In this document: piece after piece, positions 1 through 7,840 of the stretch
Layout: each line of letters opens with the position of its first letter
How positions within the stretch are numbered: position 1 is the first letter of the stretch
Notes under the pieces: generated by a model
What the model was told of the DNA's origin: nothing
The model's input: the letters and a program-made list of their open reading frames with translations, nothing else
Databases searched by the model: none
Program-made: the position numbers and the translations under genes
DNA from: Lysinibacillus sp. G4S2
GTDB lineage: Bacteria > Bacillota > Bacilli > Bacillales_A > Planococcaceae
DNA: 64,000 nucleotides
Direction: 5' to 3'
Assembly (NCBI RefSeq): GCF_030348505.1
Contig: NZ_JAUCFJ010000002.1
Location: forward strand, 2,174,001 to 2,238,000

Positions 1-73
1 ACCATTTGATTTGCTGATAAATTTGTTTATATTTTGCCTCTCCTTCTGTGAATAAAAAAATAAAATCATCCAT
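1..73 (-). CDS. N-terminus of a leftward gene, possibly a GntR/MocR-type regulator (partial)
   Basis: A leftward reading frame starts with ATG at 73-71 and stays open for 24 codons to the window edge. It is preceded by a strong AAGGAGGG ribosome site at about 79-86. The visible residues end in KYKQIYQQIKW. That phrase resembles the opening of the GntR-type DNA-binding domain in MocR/PdxR-like regulators, where a substrate-like stretch precedes (Y)xQIYxQIK. It diverges from the GNAT gene at 185, a common arrangement for such regulators. The start is secure; the family call is inference from a very short stretch. Confidence 0.5.
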   Translation of the reverse strand, partial: MDDFIFLFTEGEAKYKQIYQQIKW

Positions 74-184
74 GTAAACCCTCCTTGACATGTTGAAATG
101 TCTTGAACTGTTTCTTTTTAAATGTCAGTTTGTTTTTTATCATAATACTAGAATTACATATGAAAAGAAAAGGGGAGAAAGTTA

Positions 185-625
185 ATGGAGATTTGTACAG
201 TAACTCTAGCAACAGTTGGAGAAGTGGTGCCATTATTTAATGCATATCGAGAATTTTATGGTCAACAAGCTAACTTAGGGCAAGCCGAGCAGTTTCTAAC
301 GGAACGTTTAAATAAGGGAGAGTCGGTTATTTTTCTAGCATATTTGGATGCGCAGCCAGTTGGTTTTGTTCAGCTATATCCTGTTTTTTCATCTGTAGCG
401 ATGAAAAAAGCTTTTATTTTAAACGATTTATTTGTGGCAGAGCATGCCAGAAAACGAGGTGTCGCACAGGGCTTAATTGAACAGTGTTATTCATACTGTT
501 TACAGAAGGATGCAAGGTATATAGCCTTAGAAACAGCGACAGATAACGTTCGTGCTCAAAAACTATATGAGAAGCTCGGAATGAAGATAGATGATGGAGT
601 ATTTCATTTTATTAAATATTGGTAA
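185..625 (+). CDS. GNAT family N-acetyltransferase
   Basis: A 146-residue protein with one GNAT fold, the family that moves an acetyl group from acetyl-CoA to an amine. The acetyl-CoA loop is visible as RKRGVA at residues 89-94, after the beta-strand LNDLFV. The C-terminal part, with NVRAQKLYEKLGM near residues 120-132, is the usual motif-B segment. The length matches a single-domain GNAT. The ATG follows a GGGGAGAAAG ribosome site. A second GNAT begins 12 bases after its stop, so the two are probably co-transcribed. The substrate cannot be told from sequence. Confidence 0.9.
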   Translation: MEICTVTLATVGEVVPLFNAYREFYGQQANLGQAEQFLTERLNKGESVIFLAYLDAQPVGFVQLYPVFSSVAMKKAFILNDLFVAEHARKRGVAQGLIEQCYSYCLQKDARYIALETATDNVRAQKLYEKLGMKIDDGVFHFIKYW

Positions 626-637
626 CGGAGAGGAGTC

Positions 638-1075
638 TTGGAAAAAATGACGGCAACAATCAAACAATTAACAACTCAGCAAGAATGGATTGAAGCGTAT
701 GCTGTTTTGGTGCAACTTCGTACGGAATTAACAATAGAAAAGTACCTACTATTATTAAAGGAAATGATGCAAGATGGCTATATGTTGTTTGCCTTATTTG
801 AAAACAAACAAATGGTTGCAGTAGCCGGATTAAGTTGGAGAGTCAACTTCTACAGTGAACGTCATATTTTTGTCTATGATTTAGTAACGCATGAGGCCTA
901 TCGTTCAAGAGGCTATGGTGAGAAATTATTGCACTATATTCATCAATGGGGCAAAGAAAAGGGTGCACACTATATTGCTTTAGAATCTGGAGTACTAAGA
1001 AAAAATGCACATCGCTTTTATGAAGATCGATTAGGATATGAAAAATGGTGCTATTCTTTTCGAAAAGCATTGTGA
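638..1075 (+). CDS. GNAT family N-acetyltransferase
   Basis: A 145-residue single-domain GNAT. The acetyl-CoA loop reads RSRGYG after VTHEAY, near residues 88-93, and the C-terminal motif has KNAHRFYEDRLGYEK. Two starts are possible: TTG at 638, 7 bases after GGAG, or ATG at 647, 11 bases after GGAGAGGAG. The second would give 142 residues. It lies directly behind the previous GNAT and is followed by a terminator at 1122, so the pair looks like a two-gene operon. The two proteins are not close copies of one another. Confidence 0.88.
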   Translation: MEKMTATIKQLTTQQEWIEAYAVLVQLRTELTIEKYLLLLKEMMQDGYMLFALFENKQMVAVAGLSWRVNFYSERHIFVYDLVTHEAYRSRGYGEKLLHYIHQWGKEKGAHYIALESGVLRKNAHRFYEDRLGYEKWCYSFRKAL

Positions 1076-1121
1076 TCGATTATTTTTAATTGAACGAAAT
1101 CAGCATTAAGAATGAAAGCAG

Positions 1122-1150
1122 CGACTAGTATATTGCTAGTCGTATTTTTT
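1122..1150 (+). terminator. Rho-independent terminator after the GNAT pair
   Basis: Stem CGACTAG (1122-1128) pairs with CTAGTCG (1136-1142) around a 7-base loop, followed by a T-rich run to 1151. Confidence 0.7.
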
Positions 1151-1304
1151 TGGAGGAGATTACTGATTAACATTTATTATTTAATTATAAAAAATAAATA
1201 TTTAACGATTATCATTAAATTAATCTTGATTTTATATCTGCTATTTAATATGCTTAACATGAAGAATGAAAGAAATATTGACTACCCGCGATTTTCGAAC
1301 ATAA

Positions 1305-1472
1305 ATCGGCGGGAAAACATGAGTTAGCGGCGGAATCGGAATGTTTACCGGCGGAAAAGCGTAAGTTAGCGGCGGAACTGGAGAGTTTACCGGCGGAAAA
1401 GCGTAAGTTAGCGGCGGAACCGGAACGTCACCCGTCGAAAAGCCGGAGTCACCGTAGCAACTGTAACATCAA
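1305..1472. repeat. 42-bp GC-rich tandem repeat, three good copies and one decayed
   Basis: Three head-to-tail 42-bp units lie at 1305-1346, 1347-1388 and 1389-1430. A degenerate fourth runs to about 1472. Each unit holds GGCGGAAAAGCGTAAGTTA followed by GCGGCGGAA. It is much richer in G+C than its surroundings. It fills the 468-base gap between the GNAT operon and the CPBP gene. No convincing reading frame crosses it. Confidence 0.85.
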
Positions 1473-1543
1473 CTGGCACAAAAGCATCTACTACTAGCTC
1501 TAGACATTCTTCATGGAAAACTTCATAAACAGGAGGCAAAATC

Positions 1544-2152
1544 ATGGTTATGGAAAGTGCAATAAGTGCAATTATTCAGGTCATTTTATTTTCAGTTATA
1601 CCGTTTATTTGGTGGTTTTTCTCAGGGAAAAAGGAACAATCATTTTTAGCATGGCTCGGCATCAAGAAGCCTGTCATTGAAAGTAAGGGTAATTATTTTG
1701 TATGGTTTTTAGTCATTATTGTTTTATTAGTCGTTCCACTTGCTACAATTACCTATTTCTACCTAGATAGTTCAATCTTAGCGTCAAATCGTTTTATAGG
1801 ACTTGGCTTTTCAGCGCTCGTACCAGCACTGTTCTATGCAATTGTCCAAACAGGGTTATCGGAGGAGCTGTTTTTCCGAGGTTTTTTAATGAAGAGATTC
1901 ATGCATAGGTTTGGTTTTCAAATAGGGAATATCATGCAAAGTTTACTATTTGGCACTATACATGGGTGGATGCTGTTTTCTTTTATTCCTTTTGGAGGTG
2001 TTGTGTTAGTTGTTATGGCAACTGGATTTGCAGGTTATTTAATGGGCTGGATCAATGAACGAAAATCCAATGGCTCTATTTTAACAAGCTGGAGCGTACA
2101 TGGCATTGCTAATCTATTTGCCTCTGTTATGGCAATGTTTAATATGCTCTAA
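1544..2152 (+). CDS. CPBP family intramembrane glutamic endopeptidase
   Basis: A 202-residue polytopic membrane protein of the CPBP (CAAX protease and bacteriocin-processing) family. The catalytic EExxxR motif is present as EELFFR at residues 107-112. The further conserved histidines are H140 (TIHGW) and H186 (SVHGIAN), the last followed by N190. Four or more hydrophobic segments are evident. The ATG at 1544 follows AGGAGGC at 1531-1537. In Gram-positives this family includes bacteriocin self-immunity and regulatory proteases; no bacteriocin genes lie nearby, so the substrate is unknown. Confidence 0.88.
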   Translation: MVMESAISAIIQVILFSVIPFIWWFFSGKKEQSFLAWLGIKKPVIESKGNYFVWFLVIIVLLVVPLATITYFYLDSSILASNRFIGLGFSALVPALFYAIVQTGLSEELFFRGFLMKRFMHRFGFQIGNIMQSLLFGTIHGWMLFSFIPFGGVVLVVMATGFAGYLMGWINERKSNGSILTSWSVHGIANLFASVMAMFNML

Positions 2153-2210
2153 AGACTGACTAATTTGCATTAAATTGTTTTCGATTGCATAATAGCTTAG
2201 AGGTGTTTGA

Positions 2211-2419
2211 ATGAAATTGATGGAGCACATTGTAAAAGGATGCTTATTTGTTGGTTTTATTTTGCTGGGAGGGCGTATTCTTACCGCAATATGCAGTTAT
2301 TATAATATAGCATTACAACTTTTTTCGTTGATTATCATGTCGCCTCACTAATTATACTATTAATAGGTATTATAGGAACAGAGATCCTAAATAGACGAAA
2401 AAAGAAGGGACGAGCATAA
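2211..2419 (+). pseudogene. Small membrane protein gene with a probable frameshift
   Basis: An ATG at 2211 behind an AGAGGTG site opens a hydrophobic frame that stops at 2349-2351 after 46 codons. In another frame, from 2333 on, a typical membrane-protein tail continues (YHVASLIILLIGIIG, then NRRKKKGRA) and stops at 2417-2419. The base directly after this stop is the A of the next gene's ATG. Adding one T to the run of six near 2320-2325 joins the frames into one protein of about 69 residues with two membrane segments. This points to a one-base deletion, a sequencing slip, or programmed slippage on the T run. Confidence 0.6.
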
Positions 2420-2605
2420 ATGACGGAATGGCCAAAGGGTGTAGCGAAGCCTGCTATACGTGCATTAAATGCGGCGGGGTATACACAATTAGAGCAATTG
2501 GAAAAGGTTGATCTTTCAACATTAAAAAATTTACATGGTATGGGACCGAAAGCGCTGGCGGCCATTGAAACAGCACTGAATGAAAGTAGGAAGCACAGTG
2601 AATAA
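2420..2605 (+). CDS. Small helix-hairpin-helix protein, RNA polymerase alpha-CTD-like
   Basis: A 61-residue protein that is almost entirely one helix-hairpin-helix unit. It begins WPKGVAKPAIRALNAAGY, continues through LEQLEKV, and has the hairpin LHGMGPKALAAIE near residues 38-50. The same fold binds DNA in the alpha-subunit C-terminal domain of RNA polymerase and in several stand-alone small Bacillales proteins. The ATG abuts the stop of the preceding membrane gene (TAAATG), so translation is probably coupled. A non-specific DNA-binding role is inferred; no catalytic domain is present. Confidence 0.75.
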   Translation: MTEWPKGVAKPAIRALNAAGYTQLEQLEKVDLSTLKNLHGMGPKALAAIETALNESRKHSE

Positions 2606-2765
2606 GCTGACATTATTTTTGCTGGTAATGGTCGTCTATTATATTTTTGTTGTGTTCCTTATTAGTAAGCTATTTATTATTCCTATCATGAAGTTTATGG
2701 CACTTGTATTTTTCCTGGGGGCAGGCTTTATTTTTTCTCGAAAGATGCGAAGGAAACTACAGTAG
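2598..2765 (+). CDS. Small membrane protein of unknown function
   Basis: A 55-residue, almost wholly hydrophobic protein with two likely membrane helices (LTLFLLVMVVYYIFVVF and MALVFFLGAGFIF) and a basic tail SRKMRRKLQ. The GTG at 2598 is favoured because AGGAAG at 2587-2592 lies 5 bases upstream; this start overlaps the end of the HhH gene by 8 bases. It belongs to the same small-gene operon as its neighbours. I do not recognise a family. Confidence 0.6.
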   Translation: MNKLTLFLLVMVVYYIFVVFLISKLFIIPIMKFMALVFFLGAGFIFSRKMRRKLQ

Positions 2766-2773
2766 GAGGAATT

Positions 2774-3397
2774 ATGAAAATTACAAAACTAACCCTATTT
2801 TATTTGGTCGTTATTTTGGTTGCAATGGCGCTATCACTAGCTGGGGTTCGTCTATTCATTTCGCTCGGCATTATTGCCTTTATTCTGATCGCAATGATTT
2901 ATAGACATATACATATTTTATTTCGAACAAATGATATGAAGTTGGTAGATAAGCTAGTAAAAGATCGTAAAAATGATCCTTTTTTTGCCTATCTTTTCGC
3001 TGCTGCTTATGGTACAAGGGAAGATCAGCTGCACTCATTAGAAACAGCCATTGAAAAATATAAGCAGCCAGCCATGAAGTATAACTGTAAATTTTTAAAG
3101 GCGATCATGGAAGAGAATTTAGAGGAAGCAAAAGATGCAGCTGATAAAATAAATAAAGAGCCTTTAACAAGCTATGCAAAATGTTATATCGCTGCGCTTG
3201 AAGGACGAACAGCAGATATGCGAAGCGATCAGCTTACACAGCAATGGATGCAGCCAGCGATTGAAGCGGTTTATGCATACAAGGTGAAGAATGAAGCCGC
3301 GTTTGAGCAGAATCAGAAAGAAAGCATTGCCTTTGCACGCGGCGTACAAAAATATGTGTTAATACATACCTTTGAACAGATGAAAATGGATCTATAA
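2774..3397 (+). CDS. Membrane-anchored protein of unknown function with a helical cytoplasmic domain
   Basis: A 207-residue protein. Two adjacent hydrophobic segments occupy about residues 7-45. The rest is a soluble, alpha-helical region rich in Ala, Glu and Lys, for example LEEAKDAADKIN and SLETAIEKYK. Its heptad-like helices resemble a short TPR-type solenoid, but no repeat consensus is certain. The ATG follows AGGAGGAATT closely. It is the last gene of the cluster starting at 2211 and is followed by a strong terminator. No function is assigned. Confidence 0.7.
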   Translation: MKITKLTLFYLVVILVAMALSLAGVRLFISLGIIAFILIAMIYRHIHILFRTNDMKLVDKLVKDRKNDPFFAYLFAAAYGTREDQLHSLETAIEKYKQPAMKYNCKFLKAIMEENLEEAKDAADKINKEPLTSYAKCYIAALEGRTADMRSDQLTQQWMQPAIEAVYAYKVKNEAAFEQNQKESIAFARGVQKYVLIHTFEQMKMDL

Positions 3398-3406
3398 TAA
3401 ATATAG

Positions 3407-3446
3407 GCTACTTGATGCTAATTGGTGTCAAGTAGCTTATTTTTTA
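3407..3446 (+). terminator. Rho-independent terminator
   Basis: GCTACTTGA (3407-3415) pairs with TCAAGTAGC (3428-3436), followed by TTATTTTTT. It ends the small membrane-protein operon before the sigma-factor gene. Confidence 0.85.
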
Positions 3447-3468
3447 GCATAGAAAATTTACATTAATC

Positions 3469-3496
3469 ATACAAATCTTGTTTACTCATTCGTCTA
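3469..3496 (+). promoter_or_regulatory. Possible ECF-type promoter upstream of the sigma gene
   Basis: CGTCTAAT at 3491-3498 matches the -10 core used by Bacillus ECF factors (CGTC). A weak -35-like ATACAA lies 16 bases upstream at 3469-3474. ECF genes often drive themselves, so this may be an autoregulatory promoter. The -35 is poor and the call is tentative. Confidence 0.3.
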
Positions 3497-3518
3497 ATAA
3501 AGTAAGAGAGGTGAGAAG

Positions 3519-4037
3519 ATGGAGTTTGATGAGCTTTATGAACAATATTTTCAGCGCATTTATCAATTTATTTATTATATGGTCTCGGATCCAAGCTTAG
3601 CGGAGGATTTAACGCAGGAAACATTTATTCGGGTTTATAAAGGACATTTTAGAAACGAGGCTGCTATAGGCACTTACATAAGGAAAATTGCACGAAACCT
3701 AGTCTATGACACTTATAGAAAAAAAGCACTTATTAAATGGTTGCCATTTCAAAAAGAACATGAAAAACGGGAGACGCAATATGTCCCACATGATTGGATT
3801 ATGCAGTCTGAGGATCGACGACTATTATATGAAGCAATTCAATTATTAAAGCCTGAATATCGAGAGGTTCTTATATATAGAAAAATTGAGGAGTTAAGTT
3901 TAGCCGAGACTAGTGAAATTTTAGGATGGTCTACAGTGAAAATAGCGAATACTCAGCGAAATGCTATGAAGGCATTGGAAAAAGTACTTGGAGGTGATGA
4001 ATTTGGATTTAAACAATCGACTGAAGAAACTCAATAA
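3519..4037 (+). CDS. ECF-type RNA polymerase sigma factor (sigma-70 family)
   Basis: A 172-residue sigma factor with only regions 2 and 4, the ECF layout. Region 2 spans about residues 5-70 and contains YFQRIYQFIYYMV, then AEDLTQETFIRVYKG, the core-binding and -10 recognition helices. Region 4 spans about 105-160 with LLKPEYREVLIYRKIEELSLAETSEILGWS and a helix-turn-helix ending NTQRNAMKALE. The ATG follows AGAGAGGTGAG. Its 3' end overlaps the downstream anti-sigma gene, the usual sign of a controlled sigma/anti-sigma pair. The inducing signal is unknown. Confidence 0.92.
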   Translation: MEFDELYEQYFQRIYQFIYYMVSDPSLAEDLTQETFIRVYKGHFRNEAAIGTYIRKIARNLVYDTYRKKALIKWLPFQKEHEKRETQYVPHDWIMQSEDRRLLYEAIQLLKPEYREVLIYRKIEELSLAETSEILGWSTVKIANTQRNAMKALEKVLGGDEFGFKQSTEETQ

Positions 4038-4863
4038 ATTACCGGAGGATCATGCTGTAAAAAACCGTATTTATAAACGCATCCAACATAAGAGGAAAAA
4101 AGACTTACCGCTATGGAAAGAGAGTGTTCTACTACTAACGATTGCCATGATTGCTCTATTTTTTATTATGATTCCACAAAATTCTTCACCTCCTCAAACC
4201 GCTGACCAATCCATCCAAGCAATATATAAGCATTTCGGAGGAAAAGAAGGGAAATTTTTTGCGAGAAGTTCGAGTTTATATATATCTACGGAAAAGGTTG
4301 AAGATACAATAGTTTATAACTTTTTTGAAGATTTAACTCAGTATGTTGAAGAGGCTGATGGAAAGTTAGGTAACTATATTACAGATGTAATCGTTGTTAG
4401 AGATCGCGAAGAAGAGCACTATCAGATTTCAGATACAGGCATGCTAAATGTTGATTCTGGCCAGTTTTTTGTTGGGAATACTGAAATGTATGATGATGTA
4501 TTTGAAACGTTATATTCTGCAGATACAATAGCTTGGATGTTTTTCCTTCCACTTATCGTAGTAGTGGTAAATAAATTCTCTATGTACTATTATAAACGTC
4601 ATAATCTAGAAGAATCTAATCCATTTAAGCATAATTGGTGGCTGTTTGTATTTGTACTTACAATGTTATCTGGCGTTTTTGCTTGGGCAACTTGGGTCGG
4701 TCCATTATATAAACCGTTAATGATTATGTTGGCGCTTTTATATGGTGTAATTATTTGGCATTATATAAAACGAGATGTACAGACATATTCCATATATAAA
4801 GTAGAAACAATCAAAATAAGTATTATTAGTGCAACAATTGTTGTTATTATTATGCTTTATTAA
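4003..4863 (+). CDS. Probable membrane anti-sigma factor
   Basis: A 286-residue protein. The N-terminus (DLNNRLKKLNKLPEDHAVKN, then basic IYKRIQHKRKKD) is cytoplasmic and short, as expected for a domain that holds the sigma factor. A first membrane helix lies near residues 40-58. An extracytoplasmic region of about 105 residues follows, then four further helices. I chose TTG at 4003 because a near-perfect GGAGGTGATG at 3990-3999 sits 8 bases upstream of it; an upstream ATG at 3997 lies only 2 bases from GGAGG. It overlaps the sigma gene by 35 bases. The partner role is inferred from position and topology; there is no zinc-finger ZAS motif. Confidence 0.75.
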   Translation: MDLNNRLKKLNKLPEDHAVKNRIYKRIQHKRKKDLPLWKESVLLLTIAMIALFFIMIPQNSSPPQTADQSIQAIYKHFGGKEGKFFARSSSLYISTEKVEDTIVYNFFEDLTQYVEEADGKLGNYITDVIVVRDREEEHYQISDTGMLNVDSGQFFVGNTEMYDDVFETLYSADTIAWMFFLPLIVVVVNKFSMYYYKRHNLEESNPFKHNWWLFVFVLTMLSGVFAWATWVGPLYKPLMIMLALLYGVIIWHYIKRDVQTYSIYKVETIKISIISATIVVIIMLY

Positions 4864-4886
4864 CAGATTTATCATCAAATCCAAGA

Positions 4887-4938
4887 AAAAACACCTTTAC
4901 TTTTTTGCATAGACAATCGCAAATGTAAAGGTGTTTTT
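4887..4938. terminator. Bidirectional terminator between convergent genes
   Basis: AAAACACCTTTAC (about 4888-4900) pairs with GTAAAGGTGTTTTT (4925-4938), with A-rich and T-rich flanks. It serves the anti-sigma gene and the leftward membrane gene at 4994. Confidence 0.85.
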
Positions 4939-4993
4939 AATGATATATCATGGCAGCGCGTTAGGGAGGGGTGTACCTTTAGTTACTGATTAA

Positions 4994-5491
4994 TTATTCC
5001 TTTTTGCTCAACAAAATTCCTCGAATGATGCCAGTGATAAAAATTAAAAATATCAATGCCAAAAATAAATAAGCATGCCACTGCTGTAAAATACGATTAT
5101 TACCTAAAGCAACTGTTAAGTCATTGAAAAGTGAATATGTAAAGTACAGTAGAATACTATTTTTGATCAGACAAAAGGTAATGATCCCATTTTGTCGCTG
5201 TACATGTGATAGAGTGGGCTTATTTTTACGTAGAATAGGATAAGCGGCTTTAATTTCTAAGTAGTGTAAAAGTAAAAATAGCATTAAGGCAATAAACGGT
5301 AAGTAAAAAATAGCGATTTTTGGTCCGAATTGTGCATGTTCACTCGAAAAGCTTTGTAAAACTGGTATAGATTTTGGGAGCTTATTGTATTGAATAAGCG
5401 TTGCCGTAATGGCAGCTAAATAAATGGTTGCGACAATCAACGTCAGCTGCTTACAAAAACGCGGTGTAGTTGTTTTTTGTTGTTCTAGCAT
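4994..5491 (-). CDS. Four-helix membrane protein, DUF1648-like
   Basis: A 165-residue protein with about four membrane helices near residues 15-35, 58-78, 103-123 and 138-158. After the first helix comes YNKLPKSIPVLQSFSSEH. This resembles the DUF1648 signature (LPxxIPxHF) found in Bacillales membrane proteins linked to bacteriocin and stress loci. The ATG is preceded by a GAGGTGAATG-type site on the minus strand. It stands alone between convergent and divergent neighbours. The function is unknown, and the DUF match is by eye only. Confidence 0.65.
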   Translation of the reverse strand: MLEQQKTTTPRFCKQLTLIVATIYLAAITATLIQYNKLPKSIPVLQSFSSEHAQFGPKIAIFYLPFIALMLFLLLHYLEIKAAYPILRKNKPTLSHVQRQNGIITFCLIKNSILLYFTYSLFNDLTVALGNNRILQQWHAYLFLALIFLIFITGIIRGILLSKKE

Positions 5492-5581
5492 TCATTCACC
5501 TCATTTTTCATCTTTAAAATACTATTCTGTTATACTGTATCATATGAATTGCATCATGTGTGTTATAGAAAGAAGGGTTGT

Positions 5582-6322
5582 ATGGAATACTTATTGTTTT
5601 TACTTATAGGAATCATCGGTAACGTTATTGGAACGTTAGTTGGTGGTGGCGGATTAATTACATTACCGACGATGATGTTAATGGGGGTACCAGTCCATTC
5701 AGCGATTGGTGCAAATAAAGTTTCTAATATGGTAAGTGCCTTTTCAAGTTTCTATACGATTTTTAAAAGAAAAGAATTGTTATGGTCAGAAATGCGTTCA
5801 GTATTACTTGTTTCCCTAATAGGTGGTACACTTGGTGGTCTGTTTGCATCGTTCATGAGCAGTCAAACATTGACACTCATCGCTATTGTGTTATTAGGCT
5901 TTGCTTTTATTATGTCCTTTATCGGTGGGGCTGATTTTGGAGAAAAGGAAAGCTTTACAATGAATCGCAAAAATGGTCCAATACTTTTTGCTGTAGGGTT
6001 TTATGATGGGTTGTTCGGTCCTGGTAGCAGTACGTTGGCACTTTATACATATGCACATGAAAAAATCTCCTATATGAAAGCTGTAGGTCTGTCACGTGTT
6101 GGTGTTTTTGCGATGTGCTCAGGTGCCGCGATTACGTATATTGCAACAGGTAAAATTGAATGGTCAATGACAATCGTTTTAATGATTGGTTCAGTAATTG
6201 GTGCGCAAATAGGGATTATTCTAGCAAGGAAGGTTAAGGCAAATCAAGTAAAGCTATTGCTACGAATTGTTACGATTGTGTTGATACTACAGCTTGTGTA
6301 CGACTTTATCAAACAAATATAG
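5582..6322 (+). CDS. Sulfite exporter TauE/SafE family protein
   Basis: A 246-residue polytopic protein of the TauE/SafE family, which exports or imports sulfur-containing anions and organic acids. The repeated family signature is clear: GNVIGTLVGGGGLITLPTMMLMGVPVHSAIGANK in the first half and GFYDGLFGPGSSTL in the second. Each half carries about four helices, consistent with the family's internal duplication. The ATG at 5582 is preferred because GAAGGG at 5572-5577 lies just upstream; an in-frame ATG at 5549 lacks such a site. The next gene begins 13 bases after its stop. The substrate is unknown. Confidence 0.9.
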   Translation: MEYLLFLLIGIIGNVIGTLVGGGGLITLPTMMLMGVPVHSAIGANKVSNMVSAFSSFYTIFKRKELLWSEMRSVLLVSLIGGTLGGLFASFMSSQTLTLIAIVLLGFAFIMSFIGGADFGEKESFTMNRKNGPILFAVGFYDGLFGPGSSTLALYTYAHEKISYMKAVGLSRVGVFAMCSGAAITYIATGKIEWSMTIVLMIGSVIGAQIGIILARKVKANQVKLLLRIVTIVLILQLVYDFIKQI

Positions 6323-6335
6323 GGAGGCGATATCA

Positions 6336-7271
6336 ATGTTTGAAATCACACCGTATCCATCTTTTTCGTGGTCACTGTCACGTCATAAAACGTTAACAAG
6401 CTGTGCGCGAAAATATGGCTATGAATATTATTTTTCTCATAACGGCTGGCTTAGTTATAATGTGGAGCCATATCATCAACATGTCTATCGCTTAAAAAAG
6501 CTTCAATCTATGCCAATTTTATTTGGGCAAATTGTCCATCATTTAATAGAGCAATCGATCAACGATTATTTACAAACCCGCAAAACGCCGACATTGGAAG
6601 AGCTAGTAAATCGTGCACGTGGCCAGCTTAATGCAGCTTTTATTGATTCTACACGACATGTAGATTTATGGAGGCATAAGCCTAATAAATTTTATATGAT
6701 GCAGGAAATTTATTACGAAGGGAAGCTAAATCCTGAACTTGTACAGGACTATAAGGAGCGAATGACGGCTGTGTTTGACAACTTTCTGAACAGTGAAACG
6801 TTCCAGCAAATTACTGCACAAAAAGGCTCCTTACGAATCGGCGAGCCTGAACAATTTCGCTCCATGAAAATTGAGGGTGTTCAGGTTTTCGTCGTGATGG
6901 ATTTTCATTATTATGATGAGATGGCAGACAAGTGGATTATTATCGACTGGAAAACAGGCGGGGAGTCCGATGATGATCGCCAACAATTAGCGCTCTATGC
7001 TTATTATGTTCAACAGAAATATCGTGTAACTCTTGACCAGATTGATGTCTATAATGAATATTTACTGACTGGTAAACGAAAAAAATACGCCTTTACAGCA
7101 TTTGATATGGATAATATTTTACATACGTTTCAGCGGAGTGTGCTGGAAATGAAAAAATACCAAGCAGATATTTTCGCCAATGAACCAGTAGACGTTGAGG
7201 AGTTTGAGCAAACCCATGAAAAATGGCACTGTAAAGGGTGTAATTTTAAAGAATTGTGTGCTCAAAATTAA
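6336..7271 (+). CDS. Stand-alone PD-(D/E)XK nuclease with a likely 4Fe-4S cluster
   Basis: A 311-residue protein of the RecB/Cas4/AddB-like nuclease class. Nuclease residues are visible as VVMDFHYYD (D189), IIIDWKTGG (D204, K206), and then QLALYAYYV near 217-225. H68 in the early helix VHHLIEQ may be the fourth active residue. One cysteine near the N-terminus (C23, LTSCARKYGYEYY) and three at the C-terminus (C299, C302, C308; CKGCNFKELC) match the Cx(n)CxxCx5C set that binds 4Fe-4S in Cas4 and AddB. There is no helicase domain or cas gene nearby. The ATG follows AGGGAGG at 6321-6327. The cellular role is unknown. Confidence 0.85.
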   Translation: MFEITPYPSFSWSLSRHKTLTSCARKYGYEYYFSHNGWLSYNVEPYHQHVYRLKKLQSMPILFGQIVHHLIEQSINDYLQTRKTPTLEELVNRARGQLNAAFIDSTRHVDLWRHKPNKFYMMQEIYYEGKLNPELVQDYKERMTAVFDNFLNSETFQQITAQKGSLRIGEPEQFRSMKIEGVQVFVVMDFHYYDEMADKWIIIDWKTGGESDDDRQQLALYAYYVQQKYRVTLDQIDVYNEYLLTGKRKKYAFTAFDMDNILHTFQRSVLEMKKYQADIFANEPVDVEEFEQTHEKWHCKGCNFKELCAQN

Positions 7272-7393
7272 TTGAAAAATGAAGTAGGAGACCAAAAATA
7301 AATTGTCAAACTTGCTTCATTATTAATGATTATAAGTACTTATGTGATCTTTATATTATAGTGACCTAATTGCCCTTGGATTGGTTTGAAATT

Positions 7394-7672
7394 GGATCCT
7401 TACCATAACATGTGGTTGATTTCCGTTCCGACTTGGCGCTTTGTTGCTGTCGCTACGCTTTCGCACAGAAAAAACATTTGTAGCTGTCGCTTCGCTTTCG
7501 CACATAGCAAAGCTTCCTCGGGGTGTCCAATGAGCCGCTTGGGCCAAGGATGATCGTTATAAAGACGTTATCATAGGATCTGATGCCATTCCTTTATTTG
7601 CTTGCTTCTTGGTCTCATCTGTGACGCTGTGAAGCCAAGGAGCCGCCCAGCCCCCACTATTGACTTGAAAAA
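7394..7672 (-). mobile_element. Family B dispersed element, inverted and expanded copy
   Basis: The intergenic stretch 7272-7840 holds no gene. From 7394, ATCCTTACCATAACATGTGG and the following GATTTCCGTTCC are the inverted right end of the family B element also seen around the IS at 34667. The distal part at 7610-7672 (GGTCTCATCTGTGACGCT ... GCCGCCCAG) matches the inverted left half. Inside are two copies of a GCTGTCGCT(T/A)CGCTTTCGCACA motif at about 7445-7466 and 7483-7504, also found at 52.9 kb. This copy is diverged and probably immobile. Confidence 0.6.
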
Positions 7673-7840
7673 ACGTGATATCTGTTCGGAATATGTAATA
7701 TACCAAACGGAAAGTACAAATAAAAAATGAAATACATAATAATGAAATTCATCCTAAAGTTGTAAACAATTTTTCGGATCGCGTTGGTAAAATAAGGTGT
7801 GTAATGAATTGAAGTCATGGATTTTAAAGGGGGAGTAATT

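Noticed and set aside
1112-1327. 71-codon rightward open frame between the GNAT pair and the 42-bp repeats
   Set aside because: It overlaps the terminator at 1122 and runs into the repeat array; low-complexity Ile/Leu/Lys composition and no ribosome site.
1305-1472. Possible CRISPR array
   Set aside because: The units are contiguous 42-bp tandem copies with no variable spacers, and no cas genes are nearby.
6336-7271. Cas4 of a CRISPR system
   Set aside because: The Fe-S nuclease fold fits, but no repeat-spacer array or cas genes are present in 64 kb.
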